Shown one piece after another: positions 18,572 through 27,852 of a DNA stretch of 64,000 bases. Origin of the DNA: Sphingopyxis chilensis (GTDB taxonomy: Bacteria; Pseudomonadota; Alphaproteobacteria; Sphingomonadales; Sphingomonadaceae); NCBI RefSeq assembly GCF_035930445.1, contig NZ_CP142394.1, positions 3,195,501 to 3,259,500 of the forward strand. The letters run 5' to 3'. Numbering within the stretch: position 1 is the first letter of the stretch; each line of letters starts with the position of its first letter. The position numbers and the translations under genes are program-made. The notes under the pieces were generated by a model. That model saw nothing but the letters and a program-made list of their open reading frames with translations. It was not told the DNA's origin and made no database searches.

Positions 18572-19783
18572 TTAGCTCAGCGCGGCGCACGCCTGCTGGA
18601 TGCGCACGCACGCTTCCTTGAGCACCGCTTCGGACGTCGCATAGGAGACGCGGAACGCGGGCGACAGCCCGAACGCGCCGCCATGCACCGCCGCCACGCG
18701 CGCCGAATCGAGGAAATAGTCGATCAGCGCCTCGTCGCTGTCGATCACCTGCCCCGCGGGCGTCTTCTTGCCGATGCACCCCGACGCGTCGGGATAGACA
18801 TAGAAGGCGCCGTCGGGGACGGGGCAGCTCAGCCCCGGCGCGTCGTTGAGCATCGCGACGACCATGTCGCGGCGCTTCCGGAACGCGGCGTTGCGGTCGT
18901 CGAGGAACTGCTGCGGCCCGCCGAGCGCGGCGGCGGCGGCGGCCTGCGCGATCGAACAAGGGTTCGACGTCGACTGCGACTGCAATTTGCCCATCGCCTT
19001 GATGATCCACGCTGGCCCGCCCGCATAGCCGATCCGCCAGCCGGTCATCGCATAGGCCTTCGAACAGCCGTTCACCGTCAGGATGCGGTCGATCAGGTCA
19101 GGGCAGCGCTGCGCGAAGGTCGTGAATTCGAAATCGGCGTACCAGACATGCTCGTACATATCGTCGGTCATCACCATCACATGCGGATGGCGGCGAATGA
19201 CTTCGCCGAGCGCATCGAGCTCCTCGCCCGAATAGGCGGCGCCCGACGGGTTCGACGGCGAGTTGAACATCACCCAGCGCGTCTTCGCGGTGATCGCGGC
19301 GTCGAGCTGCGCCGGTGTGATCTTGTAATTCTGCGCCGCGGTGCCCTCGACGATCACCGGCGTGCCGCCCGCGAACGCGACGATGTCGGGATAGCTCACC
19401 CAATAGGGCGCGGGAATGATCACCTCGTCGCCCGGATCAACGGTCGCGACGAGCGCGTTGAACAAAGTGTGCTTGCCGCCGACGTTGACCGAAATCTGGT
19501 CGAGCCCGAAGTCGAGCCCGTTGTCGCGGCGAAATTTGCCCCGGATCGCTTCCTTCAGCGCCACCGTGCCGTCGACGAGCGTATATTTGGTCTGCCCGTT
19601 GCGGATCGCCTCGATCGCCGCTTCCTTGACGAAATCGGGGGTATCGAAATCGGGCTCGCCCGCGCTCAGGCCGATGACATCGACGCCCGACGCTTTCAGC
19701 GCCGACACGCGCGCGGTCATCGCGAGCGTCGCCGAGGGCTGGATGCGGTTCAGAGCGGCGGAGACATGGGGCTTCAGCGACAT
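18572..19783 (-). CDS. aatA: aspartate aminotransferase-type PLP-dependent aminotransferase
   Basis: This is a 403-residue fold-type I aminotransferase of the AspC/AAT-Ib subgroup. It begins with ALNRIQPSATLAMTARV and GLSAGEPDFDTPDFV, has the PLP-lysine motif NGCSKAYAMTGWRIGYAGGP and the C-terminal phosphate/arginine region FRVSYATSEAVL. It converts aspartate and 2-oxoglutarate to oxaloacetate and glutamate. In some alphaproteobacteria this type also acts on prephenate. It stands alone between divergent or unrelated genes. Confidence 0.93.
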   Translation of the reverse strand: MSLKPHVSAALNRIQPSATLAMTARVSALKASGVDVIGLSAGEPDFDTPDFVKEAAIEAIRNGQTKYTLVDGTVALKEAIRGKFRRDNGLDFGLDQISVNVGGKHTLFNALVATVDPGDEVIIPAPYWVSYPDIVAFAGGTPVIVEGTAAQNYKITPAQLDAAITAKTRWVMFNSPSNPSGAAYSGEELDALGEVIRRHPHVMVMTDDMYEHVWYADFEFTTFAQRCPDLIDRILTVNGCSKAYAMTGWRIGYAGGPAWIIKAMGKLQSQSTSNPCSIAQAAAAAALGGPQQFLDDRNAAFRKRRDMVVAMLNDAPGLSCPVPDGAFYVYPDASGCIGKKTPAGQVIDSDEALIDYFLDSARVAAVHGGAFGLSPAFRVSYATSEAVLKEACVRIQQACAALS

Positions 19784-19911
19784 GACGATATCTTCCGTGG
19801 TTTGCGCGGTCGGGCTGCAAAAGGACAGGAAATTGCGCGGGGCCGCGCCTAAAGCCTCCGGCCGATATTCGCAAGCGCGCTGCTTGATAATTTACCTATG
19901 CGGCGGGCAGG

Positions 19912-21744
19912 TCAGCCTATCCCGGATGCCTCGGCGTCCGCGAGCCGCGCGGGCACGAGGCCGCGCAAACTGTTGCCGATGAAGAAGCCGCTTTCCAGAT
20001 CGGCGAGCCGCAGGTGCGATTCGACCGCGCGGCCCTTGTCGATCAGTTCGGCGCGCAGCACACCGGGGAGCAGCCCCAATGCCAGCGGCGGGGTGAGCAA
20101 CTGGCCATCGCGCTCGACGAAGATGTTGCTCCAGCTGCCTTCGGTAACGAAACCCGGCTCGTCGATGAAGACGACCTCGGCCGCGCCGCTCTCGTGACGC
20201 AGGCTGTCATAGGCGGCCCGCAGGCTGGTCTTGTGCGTCACGCGGAAGTCGCCGGCCGCCATCGGCGCGGGGCGCACCGCGACGGGCACCGGCAATTCGG
20301 CGAGGCGTGGCAGCGGCGACACCTCGACCGCGAGCGCCCCCGACGGCGCGAGCCGCATCCGCACCCGCGCGGCGCTGCGCAGGCGGAAGGTCGCCGATTG
20401 CAGGCTGTTGCGCGCACCATGCCGGTCGAAGGCGAAGCCCAGAACTTCGGCGCTCGCCTTCATCCGCCCGAGATGCCCCTCGAGCCGCTGGATGCCCTCG
20501 ACGGGATCGAAAAGCATCGTTTCGATCAGGTCGAAGCTTTCGCCCGCTGCAACCACAAATTCTCCCTTGGCCAGACATTCGCGCCATTCTTCAGCCGCTT
20601 GGCTGTCGGCGACGATTCCAGAACCGAGCCCCAGCGTGGCGCAAGCCGGCCCGCCATGCAACCCGCCTTGCGGAAAGACGAGCGTGCGGATCGCGACATT
20701 GAATGCCGCGTCGCCGCCCGGCTCGATAAAGCCGATCGACCCTGTGTAAAGCCCGCGCGGCCCCGCCTCGAGCTCGTCGATGATTTCCATCGCGCGCACC
20801 TTGGGCGCCCCCGTGATCGATCCGCAGGGAAAGGCGGCGCGCAGCACGTCGACCGCGCTCACACCTTCGGGCAGTTCGGCGCTGACATCGGAGACGAGCT
20901 GGTGGATCGTCGGAAAGCTTTCGACGCGGAACAGGTCGGGCACCGCGACCGATCCGGGCACCGCCACGCGCGACAGGTCGTTGCGGATTAGGTCGACGAT
21001 CATCAGATTTTCGGCGCGCTGCTTGGGGTCGTCGGCAAGGTCGCGCGCGGCCGCCGCGTCGGCTTCCGGATCGGCAAGCCGCGCCGCGGTTCCCTTCATC
21101 GGCCGCGCCATCACCCGCCCATCGCGCAGCGCGAAAAAGAGTTCGGGCGAGTGCGAGACGATCGCCCGATCGCCCGTCCAGATCACCCCGCCATAACCCG
21201 CGCGCGCCGCGTGCCTTAGCCGCGCATGCACAGCAAGCGGGTTGCCGTATAGCGGCACGTCGGCGCGAAACGTGTAATTCGCCTGATAGATATCGCCCGC
21301 CCGGATCAACTCCAGCACCGCCTCGATCGCCGCCAGATACTCGGTGCGCGCAACGCGCGGCCGCGGCTTGCCGGTCCATGCCGATGCCGGATCAGGAAGC
21401 AGGCCGGGGATCCGGTCGGCAGCGATGCGCGTGACCTTTTCGAACAGGCCGAACCAGCCGAGCGGCATGTCGCCCGTTTCGGCATCGACCGCCCCGCGCC
21501 ACGCGGGCGCGAGCGCCTTTCCCGCCTCGTATGACAGATAGCCCGCGGCATGCAGCCCGCGCGCCTGCGCGGCTTCGAGCGCGGACAGCAACGCCGGAAC
21601 GTCGGCCGCCGTCCGCGCCGTCAAAACGTCGACGGGCTCGGCGAACATCCGCGCCGCCGCGGCACCCTCGGCGCGCGCATCGTCGAGCAGCACGAAGGGC
21701 GGGCAGCCCGGCCCCGGAAGCGGGATCGCCTCGCCGCCCGTCAT
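19912..21744 (-). CDS. pabB: fused aminodeoxychorismate synthase component I / aminodeoxychorismate lyase
   Basis: The product is 610 residues. The first about 385 are a chorismate-utilising PabB domain, with IYQANYTFRADVPLYGNPL, the catalytic segment MKGTAARLADPEAD and PCGSITGAPKVRAMEIIDELE. The last about 220 residues are a class IV PLP aminotransferase fold (PabC), with THKTSLRAAYDSLRHE holding the candidate PLP lysine and GFVTEGSWSNIFVE. Together with a glutaminase (PabA, not in the window) the fusion would make p-aminobenzoate for folate from chorismate. PabB-PabC fusions are known in several proteobacteria. Confidence 0.92.
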   Translation of the reverse strand: MTGGEAIPLPGPGCPPFVLLDDARAEGAAAARMFAEPVDVLTARTAADVPALLSALEAAQARGLHAAGYLSYEAGKALAPAWRGAVDAETGDMPLGWFGLFEKVTRIAADRIPGLLPDPASAWTGKPRPRVARTEYLAAIEAVLELIRAGDIYQANYTFRADVPLYGNPLAVHARLRHAARAGYGGVIWTGDRAIVSHSPELFFALRDGRVMARPMKGTAARLADPEADAAAARDLADDPKQRAENLMIVDLIRNDLSRVAVPGSVAVPDLFRVESFPTIHQLVSDVSAELPEGVSAVDVLRAAFPCGSITGAPKVRAMEIIDELEAGPRGLYTGSIGFIEPGGDAAFNVAIRTLVFPQGGLHGGPACATLGLGSGIVADSQAAEEWRECLAKGEFVVAAGESFDLIETMLFDPVEGIQRLEGHLGRMKASAEVLGFAFDRHGARNSLQSATFRLRSAARVRMRLAPSGALAVEVSPLPRLAELPVPVAVRPAPMAAGDFRVTHKTSLRAAYDSLRHESGAAEVVFIDEPGFVTEGSWSNIFVERDGQLLTPPLALGLLPGVLRAELIDKGRAVESHLRLADLESGFFIGNSLRGLVPARLADAEASGIG

Positions 21745-21791
21745 CGCTGTATCGTCATCGCTATGTCACGATACCGACCGCGCGCCCGCGA

Positions 21792-22328
21792 TCAGCGGTC
21801 GCGTTTCATGCGGATGGTGCGACCGCCCTCGATCGACGCGAAATAGCTGCCCATCGTCGCGACCTTGATCTTGACCTTCTGGCCTGCCTTGGGCTGGCGT
21901 GGCAGCCGCGTCGTGTCGATCTGCGTCCACACCGCGTCATCTTCCATCGCCAGCGTATATTTGCCCGAGCGGTCCATGCTCACCGAACGGATCGTCGTTT
22001 CGATTTCCTTGACCTCATCCTCGTCGCCGCCGAAAATCCCGCCGAGCTTGGGGAAGGAAAAACCGAACAGCCCGCGCCGCGCCTTCTTGGCAGTCTCGCG
22101 ATCGGTGAAGGTGATCTCGCGCGCCTGGTCGGCACTCGACAATTCGCCGACTTCGCGGTCGAAACAGGCGAGCCGCGCCGCCGGGTCGGCGATGTCGCGG
22201 CACGCGTAAAGTTCCTGGATCTGCGCCGGAGGCTCAGAGGGCAACTTGTCCTTCGCGGCGACCGGGGCGGCGAGCGCGCCGGCGAGAAGGACGAGCGGCG
22301 CGGCGACACGCGATGACAGCTGCAGCAT
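21792..22328 (-). CDS. hypothetical periplasmic protein
   Basis: The 178-residue product has a signal peptide (APLVLLAGALAAPVAA) and AGGGG at a normal distance from the ATG. The mature N-terminus has YACRDIADPAARLACFDREV, a two-cysteine motif seen in many small periplasmic proteins and in TagO/VasI-like proteins. The C-terminal half is beta-rich and ends with a basic RTIRMKRDR. No function can be assigned. Confidence 0.75.
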   Translation of the reverse strand: MLQLSSRVAAPLVLLAGALAAPVAAKDKLPSEPPAQIQELYACRDIADPAARLACFDREVGELSSADQAREITFTDRETAKKARRGLFGFSFPKLGGIFGGDEDEVKEIETTIRSVSMDRSGKYTLAMEDDAVWTQIDTTRLPRQPKAGQKVKIKVATMGSYFASIEGGRTIRMKRDR

Positions 22329-22465
22329 GGCAAAACCCCTGGCGAGAACGATATGCGCTGCCTAGCCGCCCCGACTGCGCGCCGCAAGCGAGCCCGGTTG
22401 CAAATCACCGCTTACTGACCCTAGTGTAAGGAACCCCGCGCATATCGAGAGGATTCCATCACCCC

Positions 22466-24136
22466 ATGGACAGCCATTTTTCCTGGTCGACCGGCTATAA
22501 TCACCCCACCGACTGGGATCAGGCCTTCGCGCCGCTGTCGCTCCCCGACATGCTGGCCGCCAGCGTCGCGCGGCGCGGCGATGCCCCGATGCTCGACTTC
22601 ATGGGGCGCCAGTTCGGCTATGCCGAGGTCGCACGCGGCGCGGCGCGCGTCGCGCGCGGGCTGCAACAGCGCGGGATCGGCAAGGGCAGCCGCGTCGGCC
22701 TCTTCCTGCCCAACGTCCCCCATTATGTCGCGGCCTATTATGGCGCGCTCGCTGCCGGCGCGACGGTGGTCAATTTCTCGCCACTCTACACCGTCGCCGA
22801 ACTCGAGGCGCAGGTCGAGGATTCGGGCACCGACACGCTGTTCACGATCAGCGCCGCGGCGCTGCTGCCCACCGCGCTCGAGGTGCTCGACGGGTCGAGC
22901 CTCAAGCAGCTCGTCGTCGGATCGGTCGCCGGCGGGCTCCCCACGGCGAAGTCGGTTCTCTATCGCCTGTTCAAGCGCAGCGAGGTCGCAGCGTTGCCCG
23001 CCGACCCGCGCATCATCCGCTTCTCGGCGCTCACCGACAACGACGGCAAGCCCGATCCGGTCACGATCGACCCCGAAAAGGACATCGCGCTGATCCAATA
23101 TACCGGCGGCACGACCGGGACGCCGAAAGGCGCCAAGCTGACGCACCAGAATCTTACCGCCAACGCGCGGCAGGTGAATGCCATCGACCCCGACCATGAA
23201 GCCGAGGACCGCATCCTCGGCGTCCTCCCCTTCTTCCACGTCTTCGCGAACACCTGCGTGCTCAACCGCACCGTGCTCAACGGCGGCACGATCACGATGC
23301 TGCCGCGCTTCGATGCGAAACAGGCGCTTCAGGCGATTACGCGAACGAAGACGACCGCGCTGCCCGGCGTGCCGACGATGTATCAGGCGCTGCTCGATCA
23401 TCCCGACCTCACGAGGACCGACTTCTCCAGCTTGCGCATCTGTATCTCGGGCGGCGCACCGATGCCCGCCGAGCTGCGTGAGAAATTCGTCGCCGCCACC
23501 GGCGCCGCGCTCGTCGAAGGCTATGGCCTCACCGAAAGTTCGGGCGTCGTCGCGACCAATCCCTATGAGGGGCCGGTGCGCGCCGGCACGATCGGCCAGC
23601 CGATCCCCGCAACGCAGATCCGCCTGCTCGACAAGGAAGACCCGTCAAGGGATGCGCCCGACGGCGAACCCGGCGAGCTCGCCGTCAAGGGCCCGCAGAT
23701 CATGCAGGGATACTGGAACCGCCCCGAGGCGGACAAGGACAGCTTCACCGACGATGGCTGGCTACGCACCGGCGACGTCGCCGTGGTCGAGGATGGTGGC
23801 TATATCCGCATCGTCGACCGGCTGAAGGACATGATCGCGGTCGGCGGGTTCAAGGTATACCCCAGCGTGATCGAGGCGCATCTCTACGAACATCCGGCGG
23901 TCAAGGAAGCGATCGTCCTCGGCGTCCCCGACGCCTATCGCGGCGAGGCGCCGAAGGCTTTTGTGACGATCGAGGAGGGCTTCGACGTCAGCGGCGAGGC
24001 GCTCGCCGCGTGGCTCAACCCCAAGCTCGGCAAGCATGAGCGGGTGAACGCGGTCGAGGTGCGACTGAACCTGCCCAAAACAATGATCGGCAAGCTCGAC
24101 CGCAAGGCGTTGCGGGCGGAAGAGGGGAGCCGGTGA
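22466..24136 (+). CDS. fadD: long-chain fatty acid-CoA ligase family protein
   Basis: This is a 556-residue ANL-superfamily enzyme. The P-loop-like motif is IQYTGGTTGTPKGAKLTHQN. Core motifs GYGLTESSG and DGWLRTGDVAVVEDGGYIRIVDRLKD follow, with the C-terminal catalytic lysine in PKTMIGKLDRKALR. It activates a carboxylic acid to acyl-AMP and then acyl-CoA. Length and motifs fit FadD-type enzymes, but chain-length preference cannot be read. GAGAGGA precedes the ATG by about 11 bases. Confidence 0.92.
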   Translation: MDSHFSWSTGYNHPTDWDQAFAPLSLPDMLAASVARRGDAPMLDFMGRQFGYAEVARGAARVARGLQQRGIGKGSRVGLFLPNVPHYVAAYYGALAAGATVVNFSPLYTVAELEAQVEDSGTDTLFTISAAALLPTALEVLDGSSLKQLVVGSVAGGLPTAKSVLYRLFKRSEVAALPADPRIIRFSALTDNDGKPDPVTIDPEKDIALIQYTGGTTGTPKGAKLTHQNLTANARQVNAIDPDHEAEDRILGVLPFFHVFANTCVLNRTVLNGGTITMLPRFDAKQALQAITRTKTTALPGVPTMYQALLDHPDLTRTDFSSLRICISGGAPMPAELREKFVAATGAALVEGYGLTESSGVVATNPYEGPVRAGTIGQPIPATQIRLLDKEDPSRDAPDGEPGELAVKGPQIMQGYWNRPEADKDSFTDDGWLRTGDVAVVEDGGYIRIVDRLKDMIAVGGFKVYPSVIEAHLYEHPAVKEAIVLGVPDAYRGEAPKAFVTIEEGFDVSGEALAAWLNPKLGKHERVNAVEVRLNLPKTMIGKLDRKALRAEEGSR

Positions 24137-24186
24137 ACGGCCTCTATCGCTACCCCGCCTTCGCAGGGGTGACGGTCTAAAGTTTA

Positions 24187-24211
24187 TTACAATGACAATG
24201 AGACATTGTAA
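24187..24211. promoter_or_regulatory. TTACAATG-N9-CATTGTAA inverted repeat upstream of merC
   Basis: Exact 8-base arms (24187-24194 and 24204-24211) are separated by nine bases, about 43 bases upstream of the MerC-domain start. The position and symmetry suit a dimeric metal-responsive repressor, and the downstream Fur-family gene is the obvious candidate. The sequence is not the classic Zur box. Confidence 0.55.
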
Positions 24212-24253
24212 CCTCTGTCATGTTATGCCATATCCAGCATCGCAATTGCCCCA

Positions 24254-24706
24254 ATGGAGAATCGGGTGACCCATGTCGCCAGCCCTGCCCCTGCCCCTGC
24301 CCTGACGCGCCTCGGCGCGCTGGTAAGGGCTGCGCGCGATTCGCGGCCGCTGACCTCGCTTTCGGGCGATCAGCTGGCGATGGGCCTGTCGGGGCTCTGC
24401 CTCGTCCACTGCCTTGCAACGACCATTTTCTTCGCCTCGATCGCCTCGGTCGGCGGGGTGTTTCTCGACAATCACCTGTTCCACGAGATCGGACTGATCA
24501 TCGCGATCGGCTTCGCGCTCATCACGCTCGTCTCGGGCGTGCTCAGTCACGGCTATATGATGCCCTTCGCGGTCGGCAGCTTCGGGCTCGGCATGATGGC
24601 GGGCGCGCTGTCGCGGCCGCACGACGGCAGCGAAGTGATCGCGACGATGATCGGCGTTGCGGTCGTCGCGCTGGGTCACGACCTCAACCGCCGCGCGCGG
24701 CACTGA
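24254..24706 (+). CDS. MerC-domain integral membrane protein
   Basis: The 150-residue product has four predicted membrane helices and the MerC cysteine pair in LSGLCLVHCLATTIFF (first helix), with later HGYMMPFAVGSFGLGMMAGAL. MerC proteins take up mercury in mer operons, but there are no other mer genes here. The next gene is a Fur-family regulator, so a chromosomal role in zinc or other soft-metal handling is more likely. The frame ends about 100 bases before the regulator start. Confidence 0.84.
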   Translation: MENRVTHVASPAPAPALTRLGALVRAARDSRPLTSLSGDQLAMGLSGLCLVHCLATTIFFASIASVGGVFLDNHLFHEIGLIIAIGFALITLVSGVLSHGYMMPFAVGSFGLGMMAGALSRPHDGSEVIATMIGVAVVALGHDLNRRARH

Positions 24707-24806
24707 TCCCACCGCATCGGAGATGTCCGCAACTTGCGGGCGCTGCGCAAACAGCCTACATTACATCCTGGTTAGCGCGGGATTTCCCACGCCTGAGGAA
24801 ACGCCA

Positions 24807-25271
24807 ATGGGCAAGCATGATCATCCGCACGTCGAGGCCAGCGGCGCCTCGCTCGCCAGGGCGGCGCAGACCGCGCTCGAGGGCGCGGGCGAAGCCTGGA
24901 CCGACATGCGCGCCGAGATTTTCGACGCGGTCGCCGAAATCGGCAAGCCGGCGAGCGCCTATGAAATCGCCGACATCGTCTCGCAGAAGCGCGGCAAGCG
25001 CGTCGCGCCGAACAGCGTCTATCGCATCCTCGACCTGTTCGTCGCGAACAACCTCGTCCGCCGCGTCGAAAGCGCCAACGCCTTCGTCGCGAACAGCCAT
25101 CCGGGCTGCCTCCACGACTGCATCTTCCTGATCTGCGATACGTGCGGCAGCGCGGTGCATGTCGACGACGACAAATTGTCGACCGGCGTCCGCGCCGCCG
25201 CGAACGCAACCGGCTTCGCCGCCGAGCGCCCCGTGATCGAGGTGCGCGGCAAATGCGCCGAGTGCCAATAA
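24807..25271 (+). CDS. Fur-family transcriptional regulator, Zur-like
   Basis: The 154-residue product starts at the ATG with GAGGAA six bases upstream. The N-terminal winged helix contains ASAYEIADIVSQKRGKRVAPNSVYRILDLFVANNLVRRV. The C-terminal domain has HPGCLHDCIFLICDTCG and the terminal CAEC, giving two CxxC structural zinc motifs as in Zur. It would repress zinc-uptake genes when zinc is bound. It is encoded directly after merC and may control that promoter. The H-rich MGKHDHPH start is typical of metal regulators. Confidence 0.85.
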   Translation: MGKHDHPHVEASGASLARAAQTALEGAGEAWTDMRAEIFDAVAEIGKPASAYEIADIVSQKRGKRVAPNSVYRILDLFVANNLVRRVESANAFVANSHPGCLHDCIFLICDTCGSAVHVDDDKLSTGVRAAANATGFAAERPVIEVRGKCAECQ

Positions 25272-25305
25272 GGTGAGCCGCCGCGCTCCACCGGACATTT
25301 AGAGG

Positions 25306-26142
25306 GTGGCTGGGGGGCTTCAGCATTGGATCGAGGAACAGCGGACGCGCCCGCCCGCGCCGACGCGTGCCTGGGCCTGGGCGCTGGCCTTCGGGATCGC
25401 AACGCTGCTCTTCGGCTTCTATCTGGGGCAGGTTTTCCCGCAAACGGGGCATGACATCGCGCCGGGCTATGGTTCGCCGGTGCTCGCGTTCGAATTCGCG
25501 GGCAGCCAGAGCGACCTCGAAGCGATCTTCGGCTTCTTCACCGACCCGCAGCAGGTGACGCGCCTCGCCGCGATGCGCGCGGGCAACGAAGGCGACTATC
25601 TCTACATGCTGCTCTACGCGGGCTTTCTAGCCAGCGGCTGCTTCGCGCTGTGGCGCGAGCTTCGGCTGCGCGCGCTCCTTGCCACCAGCTTGCTGCCCGT
25701 CGCGGCGGCGCTCTGCGACGCATGGGAGAACTGGCTGCTCCTCGACATCCAGGCGGCCTTCACGCTCGGCGACTATTCGCCCGCGATGGCGAGCCTTCCC
25801 TATCCGGTCGCCGCCAAGTTCCTGCTGCTTTCGGCGACCAACGTCATGATCGGCGCGGCGGCCACGCGCCTCGGGCGCTGGTGGGCGCTGTTCGGCACGC
25901 TCGCGATCCTCGCGGCGATCCCGACCGTCATGGCGATCATCACCCCCGCCGCCTTCGCCTGGGCCCTGATCCCCTCGGCTGCGGCCGGCTGGCTGCTGCT
26001 GCTCGCGCTCGCCGTGGCGGGGAGTTGGCGGGCGTTGGCGCACAAACGCCCTCTCGCCGACTGGAGCGAAGCCGCGCCCGCCCCCGCTACCCCCGACGCC
26101 GCCCCGCCCGCCCGGCGCGTCTTCGGCCGCCGCCGCACCTGA
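25306..26142 (+). CDS. hypothetical integral membrane protein
   Basis: The 278-residue product starts at a GTG. About six hydrophobic segments are seen, including WAWALAFGIATLLFGFYLG near the N-terminus and FAWALIPSAAAGWLLLLAL near the C-terminus. A soluble loop between the first two carries FGFFTDPQQVTRLAAMRAGN. The tail is proline/alanine-rich and ends RRVFGRRRT. I recognise no family. It starts 34 bases after the Zur-like gene. Confidence 0.65.
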   Translation: MAGGLQHWIEEQRTRPPAPTRAWAWALAFGIATLLFGFYLGQVFPQTGHDIAPGYGSPVLAFEFAGSQSDLEAIFGFFTDPQQVTRLAAMRAGNEGDYLYMLLYAGFLASGCFALWRELRLRALLATSLLPVAAALCDAWENWLLLDIQAAFTLGDYSPAMASLPYPVAAKFLLLSATNVMIGAAATRLGRWWALFGTLAILAAIPTVMAIITPAAFAWALIPSAAAGWLLLLALAVAGSWRALAHKRPLADWSEAAPAPATPDAAPPARRVFGRRRT

Positions 26143-26212
26143 GCCCCTTCCCACTCCGGCGATGCGGGTCTAGGGAAGCCCGCGAATCCTGAAAAAGGGC
26201 GAAGGGCTGCAC

Positions 26213-27736
26213 ATGAACACCGTGATCATCCGCGAAGACGACCTCATCGAAACGATCGCCGACGCACTCCAGTACATCAGCTATTTCCACCCGATGGACT
26301 ATATCCGCGCGCTCGGCGCCGCCTATGAACGCGAAGTGTCGCCGGCCGCGAAGGACGCGATGGCGCAGATATTGTCGAACAGCCGCATGTGCGCCGAGGG
26401 GCACCGCCCGATCTGCCAGGACACCGGCATCGTCACCGTCTTCATCAAATGGGGCATGGACTGCCGCCTCGACAGCCCGCGCAGCCTGCAGCAGGTGGTC
26501 GATGAGGGCGTGCGCAAGGCCTATCTCCACCCCGAAAACAAGCTGCGCGCCTCGATCCTCGCCGACCCCGCATTCAGCCGCGTCAATACGAAGGACAACA
26601 CGCCCTCGGTGCTCAACGTCGAGATGGTCCCCGGCGCAAAAGTCCACATCGACGTCGCTGCAAAGGGCGGCGGCAGCGAGAATAAGTCGAAGTTCAAGAT
26701 GATGAACCCGTCCGACAGCATCGTCGACTGGGTGCTCGAAATGGTGCCGCAGATGGGCGCCGGCTGGTGCCCGCCCGGCATGCTCGGTATCGGCATCGGC
26801 GGCACCGCCGAAAAGGCGATGCTGCTCGCCAAGCAGTCGCTGATGGACCCGATCGACATGACCGAGCTGCTCGCGCGCGGGCCGGCGAGTCCGACCGAGG
26901 AATTGCGCATCGAGCTCTATGAAAAGGTCAACGCGCTCGGCATCGGCGCGCAGGGCCTCGGCGGCCTCGCGACCGTGCTCGACGTCAAGATCGCCGACTG
27001 GCCGACCCACGCCGCGTCGAAGCCCGTCGCGATGATCCCGAACTGCGCCGCGACGCGCCATGCCCACGTTACGCTCGACGGCAGCGGCCCCGCCTTCCTC
27101 GAACCGCCGGTGCTCGCGGACTATCCGCAGATCGACTGGCAGCCCGACACGGCCGCAATCCGCGTCGATCTCGACAATCTCACCCCCGAAGTCGTCGCGA
27201 GCTGGAAACAGGGCGACCGGCTTTTGCTCAACGGCAAGATGCTCACCGGCCGCGACGCCGCGCACAAGCGCATCGCCGACATGCTCGCCAAGGGCGAGGA
27301 GCTGCCCGTCACCTTCCGCGACCGCGTCATCTATTATGTCGGCCCTGTTGACCCAGTCGGCGAGGAAATCGTCGGCCCCGCGGGCCCGACCACCGCAACG
27401 CGCATGGACAAATTCATGGACATGATGCTGGGTCAGGGCCTGCTCGCCTGCGTCGGCAAAGCCGAACGCGGCCCCGCCGCGACGCAATCGATCGCCAAGC
27501 ACAAGAGCGCCTATCTGATGGCGGTCGGCGGCGCCGCCTATCTCGTGTCGCGCGCGATTAAAGGCAGCCAGGTCGTCGGCTTCGCCGACCTTGGCATGGA
27601 AGCGATCTACGAATTCGAGGTCAGCGATTTCCCCGTCACCGTCGCGGTCGACAGCAAAGGCCAGAACGTCCACGTCAACGCGCCGATGCTGTGGCAGAAG
27701 CGGATCAAGGACGAAGGGTTGCTGGAGAAGGCGTGA
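26213..27736 (+). CDS. fumA: class I fumarate hydratase
   Basis: This is a 507-residue iron-sulfur fumarase, the length of the two-domain class I enzymes. The cluster-ligand region RPICQDTGIVTVFIKWG, the GGGSENKSKFKMMNPSD segment and GAGWCPPGMLGIGIGGTAEKA are all present. The C-terminal beta domain has LLNGKMLTGRDAAHKRI and GPTTATRMDKFMDMML. It interconverts fumarate and malate and is oxygen-sensitive in other bacteria. AAGGG precedes the ATG. With sucC nearby, two TCA-cycle functions lie within 14 kb. Confidence 0.95.
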   Translation: MNTVIIREDDLIETIADALQYISYFHPMDYIRALGAAYEREVSPAAKDAMAQILSNSRMCAEGHRPICQDTGIVTVFIKWGMDCRLDSPRSLQQVVDEGVRKAYLHPENKLRASILADPAFSRVNTKDNTPSVLNVEMVPGAKVHIDVAAKGGGSENKSKFKMMNPSDSIVDWVLEMVPQMGAGWCPPGMLGIGIGGTAEKAMLLAKQSLMDPIDMTELLARGPASPTEELRIELYEKVNALGIGAQGLGGLATVLDVKIADWPTHAASKPVAMIPNCAATRHAHVTLDGSGPAFLEPPVLADYPQIDWQPDTAAIRVDLDNLTPEVVASWKQGDRLLLNGKMLTGRDAAHKRIADMLAKGEELPVTFRDRVIYYVGPVDPVGEEIVGPAGPTTATRMDKFMDMMLGQGLLACVGKAERGPAATQSIAKHKSAYLMAVGGAAYLVSRAIKGSQVVGFADLGMEAIYEFEVSDFPVTVAVDSKGQNVHVNAPMLWQKRIKDEGLLEKA

Positions 27737-27852
27737 GCTTCCTCCTCCTCCGCCGTCCTCCAGAATCGTAACGGCAAGTTCCGGACACACGCTTGCGTTT
27801 CGCTGCCGATCCGGCACATTGCTTCGCATACGAAGCAGGCAGGGGACGCAGC

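Noticed and set aside
18357..18575. 72-codon frame upstream of aatA and msrA
   Set aside because: No ribosome-binding site, no recognisable product and overlap with the likely promoters of the msrA unit.
24254..24706. Part of a mercury-resistance operon
   Set aside because: No merR, merT, merP or merA is near; the neighbour is a Fur-family regulator.
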